Shown in pieces: positions 23,350 through 31,810 of a DNA stretch of 64,000 bases; the first letter of the stretch is position 1, and every line of letters begins with the position of its first letter. The stretch spans positions 1 through 64,000 of the forward strand of contig NZ_SSXX01000001.1 of assembly GCF_009469615.1 (NCBI RefSeq). The letters run 5' to 3'. Below the pieces are notes generated by a model. It ran no database searches. It saw only the letters and a list, made by a program, of their open reading frames with translations, and was not told the origin of the DNA. A program made the translations under genes and the position numbers. Origin of the DNA: Dechloromonas sp. H13. Its GTDB lineage: Bacteria > Pseudomonadota > Gammaproteobacteria > Burkholderiales > Rhodocyclaceae.

Positions 23350-24482
23350 GCGCGCATCACCGCGTCGGGGTCCGTGATCGCCGCGCGCCAGATCGGCACC
23401 AGCACCGCCGCCGTGTAGGGAACCACCGTGAAGAAGAACAGCGTCGCGATCTGCAGGCCGTCGACCGCCGGCACCAGCGTAAACCGCGGGTAGAGCACCG
23501 ACCAGCCCTTGAGCACCGGCGCGAACACCGCCGCGCCGAAATGGAAGACGTGCACGTAGGCGGCGATGCCGCCGAGCAGGAAGGCCGTCAAAGAGATGAC
23601 GAGCCCTTCCCAGACCTTCATGCGGATGACGTCGCCGGTTTCCCAGCCGATCGCCTTGAGGATGCCGATCTCGCGCCGCTCCTCGGCCGAAAGGCCGGAG
23701 GCCTTTTCCCAGGCGAGGATGGCGAAGGCGAGGATGGCGCCGGCCAACACGGTGAGGACGATGCCTTCGCGCCAGTCGAAGAGGCTTTGGTAGGTGCGCA
23801 ACACCTCCTCGCGCAGAATCGGGCGCGAATCGGGCAGCGCCGCCGACAGCTTGGCGGCGACGGTGCGCACCTCCTGGGGGTTGGCGACCGAGAGGGCGAT
23901 GTCGGTGTAGTGCCCCTCGGGGTATTCGAAGAAGCGCCGGAAATCACTTTCCGAGAGCAGCACGAGGTCGGCCGAAAGGAGTTCGGAATCCGGCGACAGC
24001 ACCGCAGCGACGGTGAAGCCGAACAGCTTGCCGGCGTAGGAGCGGAAGGAAATGGTGTTGTTCGGCGCCAGCCCGCGTTCGCGCGCCAGCGCGCTGCCGA
24101 CCATGATGGTGCCGTCCGCGACCTCGCTCGCCGGACGCGCCATGAAGGTGTAGTTGGCGTTGACCACCGGGTCGTAGTAGTAGCCCCACAGCCGCCCTTC
24201 CTTCTTCTGCACGCCGCGGATGCGCCCGATCTTGTCGAGATAGCCGGGCGGAATCAGGTCGTGGCGGCCGGCGACCATGCGTTGCAGGATGACCTCCGGC
24301 GAGCCGGCCAGCACGTAGCTTGCCTCGCTGCGCAGCGCGTGGGTGAACAGCGACAGCGAGGCCAACACGAAGACGATCAGCGTGTAGGCCAGCAGCAGGC
24401 CGACGTTCTTCGTCTTGCGCCGGGCCAGCGAGGCCAGCGTGAAGTCAATCAGGTGAAGTTGTTTTTCCAGCCAGGGGCGCAT
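23346..24482 (-). CDS. FtsX-like ABC permease
   Basis: A 378-residue permease with the MacB/FtsX layout: one N-terminal helix (about 25-50), a periplasmic domain of roughly 200 residues, and three C-terminal helices (about 250-370). The segment EKASGLSAEERREIGILKAIGWETGDVI is the characteristic coupling region of FtsX-like permeases. Its N-terminus overlaps the preceding small gene by 38 nt. Cargo is unknown; context suggests copper-enzyme maturation. Confidence 0.87.
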   Translation of the reverse strand: MRPWLEKQLHLIDFTLASLARRKTKNVGLLLAYTLIVFVLASLSLFTHALRSEASYVLAGSPEVILQRMVAGRHDLIPPGYLDKIGRIRGVQKKEGRLWGYYYDPVVNANYTFMARPASEVADGTIMVGSALARERGLAPNNTISFRSYAGKLFGFTVAAVLSPDSELLSADLVLLSESDFRRFFEYPEGHYTDIALSVANPQEVRTVAAKLSAALPDSRPILREEVLRTYQSLFDWREGIVLTVLAGAILAFAILAWEKASGLSAEERREIGILKAIGWETGDVIRMKVWEGLVISLTAFLLGGIAAYVHVFHFGAAVFAPVLKGWSVLYPRFTLVPAVDGLQIATLFFFTVVPYTAAVLVPIWRAAITDPDAVMRA

Positions 24483-24774
24483 CGCGGAACAGGGGAAGGG
24501 AACGGGGAGAGACCAGCGAGCCGGTCGGGAAATGTTCGAGGGCGGCCGGATGATCCTGGAAGGCCGAATGCAGGTCGGCCTGGCTCGGGTGGCGCGTGTA
24601 GCGGGCCTCGGTGAACAGCGCCAGGTCGGTCAGGCCGTAGTGCTCGACCAGCGCGCGGTTGGCGGCGAGGCGTTCGGCGTCGGTTGCGGTCGACCCGGAA
24701 AAATGGCCAAAAATGAAAGCGAATGCGAGCGCCAGCCCGGCGAGCAGGGCGAGGACGAGCGCAGACGGGCGCAT
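24445..24774 (-). CDS. Small exported protein of the copper cluster
   Basis: A 109-residue protein with a strong N-terminal hydrophobic segment (ALVLALLAGLALAFAFIF, about 5-22) that could be an anchor or uncleaved signal. The rest is polar, with a few His residues (EHYGLTDLALFTEARYTRHP) but no cysteine. Its ATG overlaps the SCO1 stop by one base, and its 3' end overlaps the permease gene by 38 nt in another frame. No family is recognised. It may be an accessory subunit of the adjacent ABC permease. Confidence 0.6.
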   Translation of the reverse strand: MRPSALVLALLAGLALAFAFIFGHFSGSTATDAERLAANRALVEHYGLTDLALFTEARYTRHPSQADLHSAFQDHPAALEHFPTGSLVSPRSLPLFRDAPLAGKTTSPD

Positions 24775-25331
24775 CACAGCAGCTTGCGGACGGCGGCGAC
24801 AATGGCGTCGCTGCCGGCATTGAGGTCGATCACCTGCGCCAGCCGGCCATCCGGCCCGACGACATAGGTGGACGTGGTGTGATCCACGGCATAACTGCCA
24901 TCGGCCCTGGCCGGCTGCCTGATGTAGCCAGCGCCGAAGGCTTTGGCCAGGGCGGCGATTTCTTCCGGCGTACCGGTGGCGCCGACCATCTCGGGATGGA
25001 AGAAGGCGGTGTATTCCTTGAGATGCCGGACGCTGTCGCGCTCGGGATCGACCGAGATCATCACCAGCCTGACTTTCTTGCGCTCCTCCGGCGACAAGGC
25101 TTTCAAGGCATTGCCGCCGGCCGCCAGCGAGGCCGGGCAGACATCCGGGCAGTTGGTGTAGCCGAAATAGACCAGCAGCACCTTGCCGCGCAGGGTTTTC
25201 GATTCGAGCGGGCCATCGGCGGTCTGCAGCACGAAATCGGCGCCGGCCGGCAGCCTGGGATCGCGCCCCGGCTGGCAGCCGGCAAGCAGGGCGGCAGCCA
25301 GCACGGCCGCCATCAGGATGCGTGACTTCAT
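24774..25331 (-). CDS. SCO1/SenC copper chaperone
   Basis: A 185-residue lipoprotein (lipobox LLAGC, C19). The copper-binding CPDVC motif (C61, C65) and the distal histidine H151 (AVDHTTSTYVV) are all present, so copper binding should be intact. SCO proteins deliver copper to the CuA or CuB centres of oxidases and to related enzymes. It is the first gene of the 13-gene minus-strand cluster. The ATG at 25331 is chosen because it gives a standard signal peptide; a TTG five codons upstream is possible. The start lies 20 bp after a hairpin with a U-tract. Confidence 0.92.
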   Translation of the reverse strand: MKSRILMAAVLAAALLAGCQPGRDPRLPAGADFVLQTADGPLESKTLRGKVLLVYFGYTNCPDVCPASLAAGGNALKALSPEERKKVRLVMISVDPERDSVRHLKEYTAFFHPEMVGATGTPEEIAALAKAFGAGYIRQPARADGSYAVDHTTSTYVVGPDGRLAQVIDLNAGSDAIVAAVRKLL

Positions 25332-25350
25332 GGTCCGGAAAGACAAAAAA

Positions 25351-25369
25351 GGCAGACGCGAAGTCTGCC
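25351..25369 (-). terminator. Terminator or attenuator just upstream of the SCO1 gene
   Basis: GGCAGAC (25351-25357) and GTCTGCC (25363-25369) form a 7-bp stem with a 5-nt loop. On the minus strand it is followed directly by TTTTTT. It sits between a 59-residue ORF and SCO1, both read leftwards. It either ends the small gene or attenuates read-through into the copper cluster, which otherwise has little room for its own promoter. Confidence 0.7.
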
Positions 25370-25400
25370 CCGTTTCAACTGCGTTGCGCCAGCACCCGCA

Positions 25401-25580
25401 TCAAAAACGGTTGGCCGCCCGCATCAGCGCACCACGCAGGGCGATGGTCACGCTCGACCCGAGGCCGACCCGCTGCGCGACCGCCGGCAGGATGATCAGC
25501 GACGCCAGCGCGAATCCTGCGCCAAGCAGCAACGAAGCCATTTCCGGCTGAGACGACTGGGTGTTCTGGTTCTGGTTCAT
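25401..25580 (-). CDS. Small single-pass membrane protein
   Basis: A 59-residue protein starting MNQNQNTQSSQPEM with one hydrophobic helix (about 17-36, LLLGAGFALASLIILPAVAQ) and a basic C-terminal end. GGAGAG precedes the ATG. It is read in the same direction as the copper cluster and separated from it by a hairpin terminator. No family recognised. It has no metal-ligand residues apart from methionines. Confidence 0.5.
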   Translation of the reverse strand: MNQNQNTQSSQPEMASLLLGAGFALASLIILPAVAQRVGLGSSVTIALRGALMRAANRF

Positions 25581-25641
25581 GGCGCTCTCCCTCTCCCTCA
25601 CGCATGGGCGAATGCTAACGGGTTTCGCGCGCGCGGGGGAT

Positions 25642-25656
25642 GCGACAAATTGTCGC
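25642..25656. promoter_or_regulatory. Inverted repeat in a divergent promoter region
   Basis: GCGACAA (25642-25648) and TTGTCGC (25650-25656) form 7-bp arms around one base, and a further partial copy (CAATTTGTC) follows at 25661. The site lies between a minus-strand small gene (and the copper cluster beyond it) and the plus-strand Sel1-type gene. An operator for either direction is likely; the regulator is unknown. Confidence 0.4.
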
Positions 25657-25788
25657 GCGGCAATTTGTCTAATTCCTTCGCCCTGCCCTTGCGCTTAGGA
25701 TGCGACCGTCCCGCGCCACCATCCAGAGAGTCTCTCACCTCCCATGAACCCTCACTCTCCGGCGCGGGTTTTTTCCGGAGAATCGCCG

Positions 25789-26367
25789 ATGCCCCCTGCC
25801 CTGATCGCCCGCCGCAGTCTCGCCGTCATTGGCGCCTTGCTGAGCTTTTCCGCCCTCGCCGACCTGGCCGACGACGATCTGCGCCGTGCCGCGAAACTCC
25901 ACAAGGCCGGCGATACCGCGCAGGCGGTTGCAATCTGGGAATCCTGGGCAGGCCAGGGCAATGTCGACGCCGCCTATAACCTGGCGGTCATTCACCAGCA
26001 CGGCGACGGCGTCACCCTCGACTACGCCAGGGCGCTGCGCTGGTATCGGCAGGCCGCCGAGCAGGGCGACAAGGTGGCGCAGATCCAGATCGGCCTGATG
26101 TACCAGACCGGCCAGGGCGTCGAGGTGAATCCCGAAGAGGCGCACCGCTGGTACACGATGCACCGCAGGCACCACCTGCACCACGAGCACGAACCGCAGA
26201 TGGTAGCCTGGCGCCAGCAGGCACTGGCCTTGATCGACGAAAGCGACCGCCTGGAACACTTGGCGAACAACCGCCGCAACGACGCGCAAATCCTTGCCGA
26301 CCTTCAGGCACGCGCCAGGCAGAGCGCGACGCCGCAGCGCGCTAGGCTCGCCGCGAATCTCGACTGA
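25789..26367 (+). CDS. Exported Sel1-repeat protein
   Basis: A 192-residue protein with an N-terminal signal peptide ending near SFSALA. Sel1-type helical repeats follow: AYNLAVIHQHGDGVTLDYARALRWYRQAAEQGD, written here in parts, spans about 63-95 and a second repeat with IGLMYQTGQGVEVNPEEAHRWY follows. A His-rich stretch (HRRHHLHHEHE) lies at about 126-136. GGAG lies 8 nt before the ATG at 25789. Sel1 proteins mediate protein-protein contacts; partner unknown. The histidine cluster could bind metal, notable near a copper cluster. Confidence 0.75.
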   Translation: MPPALIARRSLAVIGALLSFSALADLADDDLRRAAKLHKAGDTAQAVAIWESWAGQGNVDAAYNLAVIHQHGDGVTLDYARALRWYRQAAEQGDKVAQIQIGLMYQTGQGVEVNPEEAHRWYTMHRRHHLHHEHEPQMVAWRQQALALIDESDRLEHLANNRRNDAQILADLQARARQSATPQRARLAANLD

Positions 26368-26400
26368 TCGCCGATGGTGTGGTGGCCGGGACGAACCCGG

Positions 26401-26853
26401 CTACCGGCACTTGCGGTAGAGCGCGTAGGCCTTGCCGTTCCAGCGCCAGACCGGGAAGCAGTTGCCGGGCCCGCCGATCCCGATGTCCGGGTAGCCCTTG
26501 TTCCTGGTCTTGAGCACGCTATAGATGCCGGGAAAGCCGAACTGCGGCTGCCAGCGGCCGTCGGCGCCCCTGATGTAGAGGTTCATGTGCACCCCGGCCA
26601 TGCCGCCCAGGCAGGTGCCCTGCACGCTGGTGAATACCTCGGGTTGCCCGTCGCCGTTGAGGTCGACGACCTCGGCCTCGTAATCGAGGCGCTCGTTGCA
26701 GGCCGTCTCGAAATACTTCCCCTGCGTCGCCTTGAACTGGCCGCCGGTGGCCTCGGCGACGATCCGAACGTCGTTCGCGCCCGCCGCAAACCCCGGCGCT
26801 GATGCCGCCAACCCGACGGCCAGCACGGCTGCTATCTTGCGGAAGCTGCGCAT
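26401..26853 (-). CDS. Exported protein with Ca-loop-like motif
   Basis: A 150-residue protein with a cleavable signal peptide (about residues 1-23, ending GFAAG). DLNGDGQPEVF (about 64-74) resembles a VCBS/FG-GAP calcium loop, and four cysteines (C52, C80, C132, C149) could form disulfides. GGAG precedes the ATG. I do not recognise a specific family. It is followed on the plus side by the convergent Sel1-type gene and probably stands alone. Confidence 0.6.
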   Translation of the reverse strand: MRSFRKIAAVLAVGLAASAPGFAAGANDVRIVAEATGGQFKATQGKYFETACNERLDYEAEVVDLNGDGQPEVFTSVQGTCLGGMAGVHMNLYIRGADGRWQPQFGFPGIYSVLKTRNKGYPDIGIGGPGNCFPVWRWNGKAYALYRKCR

Positions 26854-26932
26854 CGCTGGCTCCCCGGTTTGGCGACAAGGGCTTCGAAAGCTTCAGCCAG
26901 GAAAAATTCCCGCCCCGCGCCTGCGGCAGGGA

Positions 26933-27283
26933 TCATTTGCGGAGCGGCTGGTTGCGCCCCGAAAACTGGTCGCTCAGGCGGAACGCCGCATCGCTGAACA
27001 GGCCGGTCGGATGCTGGGCGCAATAGCTGTTCACATTGACCTCGATGGTGCCGCTGGAAATGCTCGACACCTGCTGGCCCTGCTGGCCGTAGTTGTGCCC
27101 GGTCAGGAAACCGCGGATCCAGACGACGTAAAGGTTGCGCTGGTCCGCGTCGCCCTTCGAGGCGATCCACGCGGCGCACGACATGTCGTCGAAGCCGAGG
27201 ATGTTGAGCGGCGCTGCCTGCACGCTGCCCGCCAGCAATCCGGCGCACAGGGCGATCATCGGCAGTTGTGAAACTTTGCGCAT
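26933..27283 (-). CDS. HdeA/HdeB-like periplasmic protein
   Basis: A 116-residue protein with a signal peptide (ending SVQA). The mature part shows the HdeA-type pattern: SCAAW near the start, WIRGFLTGHNYG in the middle, and YCAQHPTGLFSDAAFRLS at the end, with two cysteines expected to form a disulfide. HdeA/B proteins are small acid-stress chaperones; many homologues have no tested role. AAGGA precedes the ATG. It is separate from its neighbours by short gaps. Confidence 0.6.
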   Translation of the reverse strand: MRKVSQLPMIALCAGLLAGSVQAAPLNILGFDDMSCAAWIASKGDADQRNLYVVWIRGFLTGHNYGQQGQQVSSISSGTIEVNVNSYCAQHPTGLFSDAAFRLSDQFSGRNQPLRK

Positions 27284-27307
27284 GAAACTCGTCCTTTCTT
27301 TTTGATT

Positions 27308-28246
27308 CTAGGCGACAACGATGTGCCCTGCGGTGCGCACGGCGATGCCGATGCAGGCGCCGAGGGCCGCCGGCTTCCAGACGGCGGCGATGCGCTTGCC
27401 AGCGGAAATGAGCACGGCGACGCCGGGCAGGTCGAAGGGGGAAATCAGGAAGCCGGCGCTGGCGTTGAGCAGTTCGACGCTAACCTGGCCGGCCTTGCGC
27501 ATCTCGTCCATGACGCCCATCATCGCCGTGCCGCCGGCCAGGTACTTGGTCAGGGTCGGCAGGATCAGCACGCCATTGATCGAAAGCGCCGTCAGCAGCG
27601 GGGAAAGCAGCCGGGTCAGGGCGTCGATGGCGCCGGAAGTGCGCAGCGCGGTGACGACGACCAGCGACAGCACCAGCATGGGAATGGCGCCGACCGCGAT
27701 CTTGAAGGCTTCGGCACCGGCGCGGTTGATGACGTCGAGCACGCCCTTGGCGCTCTCGGCGACCGGATGCTGCAGCGTCTCGTCGAGCTGCGCCTCGGCC
27801 GCCGACAGCCCCTTGCCGAACAGGTAGTAGGTCGCCGCCGCGGCGATCAGGCCGCCGACCAGCGAGAACAGCAGCGTGACGCCGATGCCGAGGCCCATCG
27901 TCATCATCGGCAGCGCCGCGTTGGCCTGCGCCATGGCGAAGACCATCGCCAGCGTCGCCGCGATGTGGCGGTCCGAGGCGCCGCGCTGTTCCATCATGGT
28001 CAGCGTCGCCAGCGGCGCCGCGAAGCTGACGAAGTTGATCTGCAGCGCCGCGAAGACGCCGAGGCCGGTCAGCCCGAACGGCTTGAGCACCGGCGCCAGG
28101 CGGGCGACCACCCAGTCGAGCACGCCGCGCGCCTCGAGCAGACGCATCAGCGACAGCATGACGACCATGACCGGCAGCAGCACGAACAGCGACAGTTCGA
28201 CCGCCGAGCGGCCGGCCTTGAGAATGATGTCGATGAAGATTTCCAT
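27308..28246 (-). CDS. Nucleoside-recognition (Gate) domain membrane protein
   Basis: A 312-residue polytopic protein with two Gate-type halves, roughly residues 15-125 and 195-300, each with several helices. Segments such as INFVSFAAPLATLTMMEQRG and TLTKYLAGGTAMMGVMDEM are typical of the SpmA/SpmB/nucleoside recognition family. Substrate and direction are unknown. It is divergent from lysS, with 153 bp between them. Confidence 0.78.
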   Translation of the reverse strand: MEIFIDIILKAGRSAVELSLFVLLPVMVVMLSLMRLLEARGVLDWVVARLAPVLKPFGLTGLGVFAALQINFVSFAAPLATLTMMEQRGASDRHIAATLAMVFAMAQANAALPMMTMGLGIGVTLLFSLVGGLIAAAATYYLFGKGLSAAEAQLDETLQHPVAESAKGVLDVINRAGAEAFKIAVGAIPMLVLSLVVVTALRTSGAIDALTRLLSPLLTALSINGVLILPTLTKYLAGGTAMMGVMDEMRKAGQVSVELLNASAGFLISPFDLPGVAVLISAGKRIAAVWKPAALGACIGIAVRTAGHIVVA

Positions 28247-28399
28247 GCCGCGATTATCCCATTGCCGTGGCCGGAAACGACGCGCCGCCGACGCTTCCGA
28301 AAATAATCGGCCGGCCTTGTCCCGGCGGGGTGAAATCGGCGAAAATTCATCGTTTTACGCGGTCGACCGCAGCAAACCCCCATTTCCCAAGGATTCTTC

Positions 28400-29905
28400 A
28401 TGTCCAACCCCGAACAGCAAGCCCCGGTCCAGCAGGACGAAAACCAGCTCATCGCCGAGCGCCGCGCCAAGCTGGCCGAATGGCGCAAGACGGGCCAGGC
28501 GTTCCCCAACGACTTCCAGCGCGAGAACACCGCCGCCAAGCTGCTCGAAGGCTACGGCGAAAAATCCGGCGAGGAACTCGAAGGGCTGCCGGTCGAGGTC
28601 AGGGTTGCCGGCCGCATGATGTTGAAGCGCGTCATGGGCAAGGCGTCGTTCGCCACGCTGCAGGACCTCTCCGGCCGCATCCAGGTTTACGTCACGCGCG
28701 ACAAGGTCGGCGAGGACGTCTATGCCGACTTCAAGCACTGGGACCTCGGCGACATCCTCGGCGTCGTCGGCACGCTGATGAAGACCCGGACCGGCGAGCT
28801 GACCATCCAGGCATCGGAAATCCGCCTGCTGACCAAGTCGCTGCGCCCGCTGCCCGACAAGTTCCATGGCCTCGCCGACCAGGAACTGAAGTACCGCCAG
28901 CGCTACGTCGACCTGATCATGAACGAGGAAACCCGCTTCACCTTCCTCGCCCGTAGCCGCATCGTCGCCTCGATCCGCAACTACATGTCCGGCCACGGCT
29001 TCCTCGAAGTCGAGACGCCGATGATGCACCCGATCCCCGGTGGCGCCGCCGCCAAGCCGTTCGTCACGCACCACAACGCGCTCGACATGCAGCAGTTCCT
29101 GCGCATCGCGCCCGAGCTCTACCTCAAGCGCCTGGTCGTCGGCGGCTTCGAGAAGGTGTTCGAGATCAACCGCAACTTCCGCAACGAAGGCCTGAGCCCG
29201 CGTCACAACCCCGAATTCACGATGATGGAGTTCTACGAGGCATACGCGAACTACCACACGCTGATGGACTTCACCGAAGGCCTGCTGCGCCACGCCGCGC
29301 GCGAGGCGCTGGGCAAGGAAGTGTTCGTCTACCAGGGGCGCGAACTCGACCTCTCCAAGCCCTTCCACCGCCTGACCATCTGCCAGGCGATCCAGCGCCA
29401 GCACCCGGAATTCTCCGACGCCGAACTGGCCGACGCGGAATTCCTCAAGGCCAAGATCAAGCACTTCGGCGAGCCGCTGAAGCCGGGCGGCCTCGGTAGC
29501 CTGCAGCTGCAGCTGTTCGAAGCCTGCGCCGAAGCCCAGTGCTGGGAGCCGACCTTCATCATCGACTACCCGGTCGAAGTCTCACCGCTGGCCCGCGCGT
29601 CCGATACCAACCCGGAAATCACCGAGCGCTTCGAACTGTTCATCGTCGGCCGCGAGATCGCCAACGGCTTCTCCGAGCTGAACGACGCCGAGGACCAGGC
29701 CGCCCGCTTCCAGGAGCAGGCCAAGGCCAAGGAGGCCGGTGACGAGGAAGCCATGTACTACGACGCCGACTTCATCCGTGCGCTGGAATACGGCCTGCCG
29801 CCGACCGGCGGCTGCGGCATCGGCATCGACCGCCTGATCATGCTGCTGACCGATTCGCCGGCGATCCGCGACGTGATCCTCTTCCCCCAGATGCGCCCCG
29901 AGTGA
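28400..29905 (+). CDS. lysS: Lysyl-tRNA synthetase, class II
   Basis: A 501-residue class II enzyme charging tRNA-Lys. An OB-fold anticodon-binding domain (about 60-170) precedes the catalytic core. Motif 1 includes [20 protein letters not shown] (about 200-219), motif 2 is [11 protein letters not shown]...[11 protein letters not shown], and motif 3 is [17 protein letters not shown] near the C-terminus. AAGGA lies before the ATG. A copy of the dispersed motif (28362-28371) is centred about 34 bp upstream of the start. The gene is followed by a palindromic repeat, not a classical terminator. Confidence 0.97.
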   Translation: MSNPEQQAPVQQDENQLIAERRAKLAEWRKTGQAFPNDFQRENTAAKLLEGYGEKSGEELEGLPVEVRVAGRMMLKRVMGKASFATLQDLSGRIQVYVTRDKVGEDVYADFKHWDLGDILGVVGTLMKTRTGELTIQASEIRLLTKSLRPLPDKFHGLADQELKYRQRYVDLIMNEETRFTFLARSRIVASIRNYMSGHGFLEVETPMMHPIPGGAAAKPFVTHHNALDMQQFLRIAPELYLKRLVVGGFEKVFEINRNFRNEGLSPRHNPEFTMMEFYEAYANYHTLMDFTEGLLRHAAREALGKEVFVYQGRELDLSKPFHRLTICQAIQRQHPEFSDAELADAEFLKAKIKHFGEPLKPGGLGSLQLQLFEACAEAQCWEPTFIIDYPVEVSPLARASDTNPEITERFELFIVGREIANGFSELNDAEDQAARFQEQAKAKEAGDEEAMYYDADFIRALEYGLPPTGGCGIGIDRLIMLLTDSPAIRDVILFPQMRPE

Positions 29906-29907
29906 TG

Positions 29908-30009
29908 ATGGCTGGCTGCGCTTGCCGGCTCGGCGTTGCCGGCAGCCTTGCATAGCGCTGCTATGCGGCGGGCCCGCGCGCCTTGTCTCGCCGGCGCTCG
30001 CTCAGCCAT
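29908..30009. repeat. REP-like imperfect inverted repeat after lysS
   Basis: The segment begins ATGGCTGGCTGCGC and ends with the near-complement GCGCTCGCTCAGCCAT. At its centre is a perfect small hairpin, GCATAGC (29950-29956) and GCTATGC (29960-29966). GC-rich palindromic units of about 100 bp between convergent genes are typical of REP/BIME elements and may also end transcription of lysS and the convergent cyclase gene. Confidence 0.5.
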
Positions 30010-30053
30010 CGTTCTGCGGTAGACAAAATCTGCCTTCGGCAGCGTAGCAGCGA

Positions 30054-31694
30054 CTACTCCTGCCCCGGCGGCCGCGCGATGACCACACGGTCGCGGCCGG
30101 TTTCCTTGGCCATGTAGAGCGCGCGGTCGGCCGCGCGCACCAGCGTTTCGGGGTTGTCGCCGTGCTCCGGCAGGGTGGCGACGCCGGCCGAGAAGGTGAC
30201 CGGCGGCAGTTCGCGCCCCATCACCTTGGCCCCCAGGTTGCGCACGCCGCAGGCGATGGTGGCGATCCGCTTCTCCGCCTCGTCGGCATCGGCGCCCGGC
30301 ATCACCACCAACAGTTCCTCGCCGCCGTAGCGGCAGGCAATGTCCGAGGCGCGCAGGCCGTCGAGCAGCGCCTCGGCGACGCCGAGCAGCACGGCGTCGC
30401 CGGCCTCGTGGCCCCACTGGTCGTTGAAGTGCTTGAAGTGGTCGAGATCGAGCATCGCCACCGACAGCGGCTCCCGCTCGCGCAGCGCGCGGTGGATTTC
30501 ACGCGGCAGCGTCTCGTCCAGGTAGCGCCGGTTGAAGAGGCCGGTCAGCGGGTCGCGGATCGCCTGCTGGTGCAGCTGCTCGGTGCGCTGGCGCACCTTC
30601 TCCTCCAGCCGCCGGTTGAGGGCGCGCAGGTTCTCGGCCATGACGTCGCGCCGGCGCTGGGCGCGGGCGAGCACGAGGCTGCCGGCGAGCAGCGCGCCGA
30701 TGAACAGCAGCGTGATGATTATCCAGCCGCCGAGGTTCTGGTTGGCCGCCTGCTGCAGCACCTCGGGGGGGATGCGCGAAACCACCTTCCACACGTACTC
30801 GTCGCTGCCGGCCAGTTGCACCTGCGGGTCGCGCGGCACACCGATCAGCAGCGGACGGACGGTGACGAACGACCACAGCCCGTCGTCATCCTCGAACTGG
30901 CCGCGCTCGCTGCCGGCGATCTGCGCCCAGGCCTGGGGATAGCGGGTGCCGAAATGTTCCTTGCGGTTGAACATGAAGCCCCATTCGTCCACCGACTGCG
31001 GCGCGCGCAGCCAGTAGCCGTCGCGATTGAGCAGGTTGACCCGGGCGGCGCCCTCCTTGGCTTCGGTCACATCGACGAACTTGTCGAGCAGGTAGCTGCC
31101 GAAAAAATTCGCGATGACGATGCCGCGGGGCTGACCGGTCCGGTCACGCACCGGCGTAGCGAGGCGGATGACCGGCTTGAACGGCGTCTCGACACGCTCC
31201 TCCTCGACGTTGAGATCGAGCGGCGAGACGAAGATCTGGCCCGGCTCGAGCTGCATCGCCTCCTTGAAGAAATAGCGCAGCGACTTGTTCTGCAGGCGCT
31301 CCTCGGGAACGACGAACGGCCGGTTCTGGATGAAATCGACGCGCACCCGCTCAATCCCCGTCTCGTCGATCCAGCGCAATTGGTCATAGACGCGGCGGCT
31401 GGCGGAGAGCGCCACGAAGTCCTCGGTCAGGCGGGCGACCGCCGGCGCATCGCCACTGTCGAACGCCGCTGCAAGGCTGGGCAGGCTGGCCATGAGGCGG
31501 ACGTCGCTGGCGATGCGGTCGAGGTCGCTGGTCAGCGAACGGGCGCCGACGGCCAGCCGGAGCTGTTCGGCCACCTCCAGATTCTGCCGGACCCGCACCT
31601 GCTCCTCGTGGTACAGCGACCACAGGAAAAGCGCGCACAGCAATCCCGAGGGAATCACCAGGGTCAGTAGATAGCGAGCCAGTCTCGAACGCAT
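30054..31694 (-). CDS. Membrane-bound diguanylate cyclase
   Basis: A 546-residue protein: TM1 (about 7-27), a periplasmic sensor region of about 300 residues with PDC/Cache-like character, TM2 (about 325-347), a coiled linker and a C-terminal GGDEF domain. The active-site motif is GGEEL (457-461), compatible with activity. The product-inhibition I-site RxxD (R448-D451) lies five residues upstream. It should make c-di-GMP in response to a periplasmic signal. GAGAAAA precedes the ATG at 31694. It is divergent from mnmC and convergent with lysS. Confidence 0.92.
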   Translation of the reverse strand: MRSRLARYLLTLVIPSGLLCALFLWSLYHEEQVRVRQNLEVAEQLRLAVGARSLTSDLDRIASDVRLMASLPSLAAAFDSGDAPAVARLTEDFVALSASRRVYDQLRWIDETGIERVRVDFIQNRPFVVPEERLQNKSLRYFFKEAMQLEPGQIFVSPLDLNVEEERVETPFKPVIRLATPVRDRTGQPRGIVIANFFGSYLLDKFVDVTEAKEGAARVNLLNRDGYWLRAPQSVDEWGFMFNRKEHFGTRYPQAWAQIAGSERGQFEDDDGLWSFVTVRPLLIGVPRDPQVQLAGSDEYVWKVVSRIPPEVLQQAANQNLGGWIIITLLFIGALLAGSLVLARAQRRRDVMAENLRALNRRLEEKVRQRTEQLHQQAIRDPLTGLFNRRYLDETLPREIHRALREREPLSVAMLDLDHFKHFNDQWGHEAGDAVLLGVAEALLDGLRASDIACRYGGEELLVVMPGADADEAEKRIATIACGVRNLGAKVMGRELPPVTFSAGVATLPEHGDNPETLVRAADRALYMAKETGRDRVVIARPPGQE

Positions 31695-31810
31695 GCTTTT
31701 CTCGGGTCTTTTGGCGATTATGAACCTGCCGCCCGCGCCTGCATATGCCAATCGACGGCGAGCCCGGCCAGCGCGGCAATGCGCGCCGCGCCCCGGGTTA
31801 AAATCGCGCG

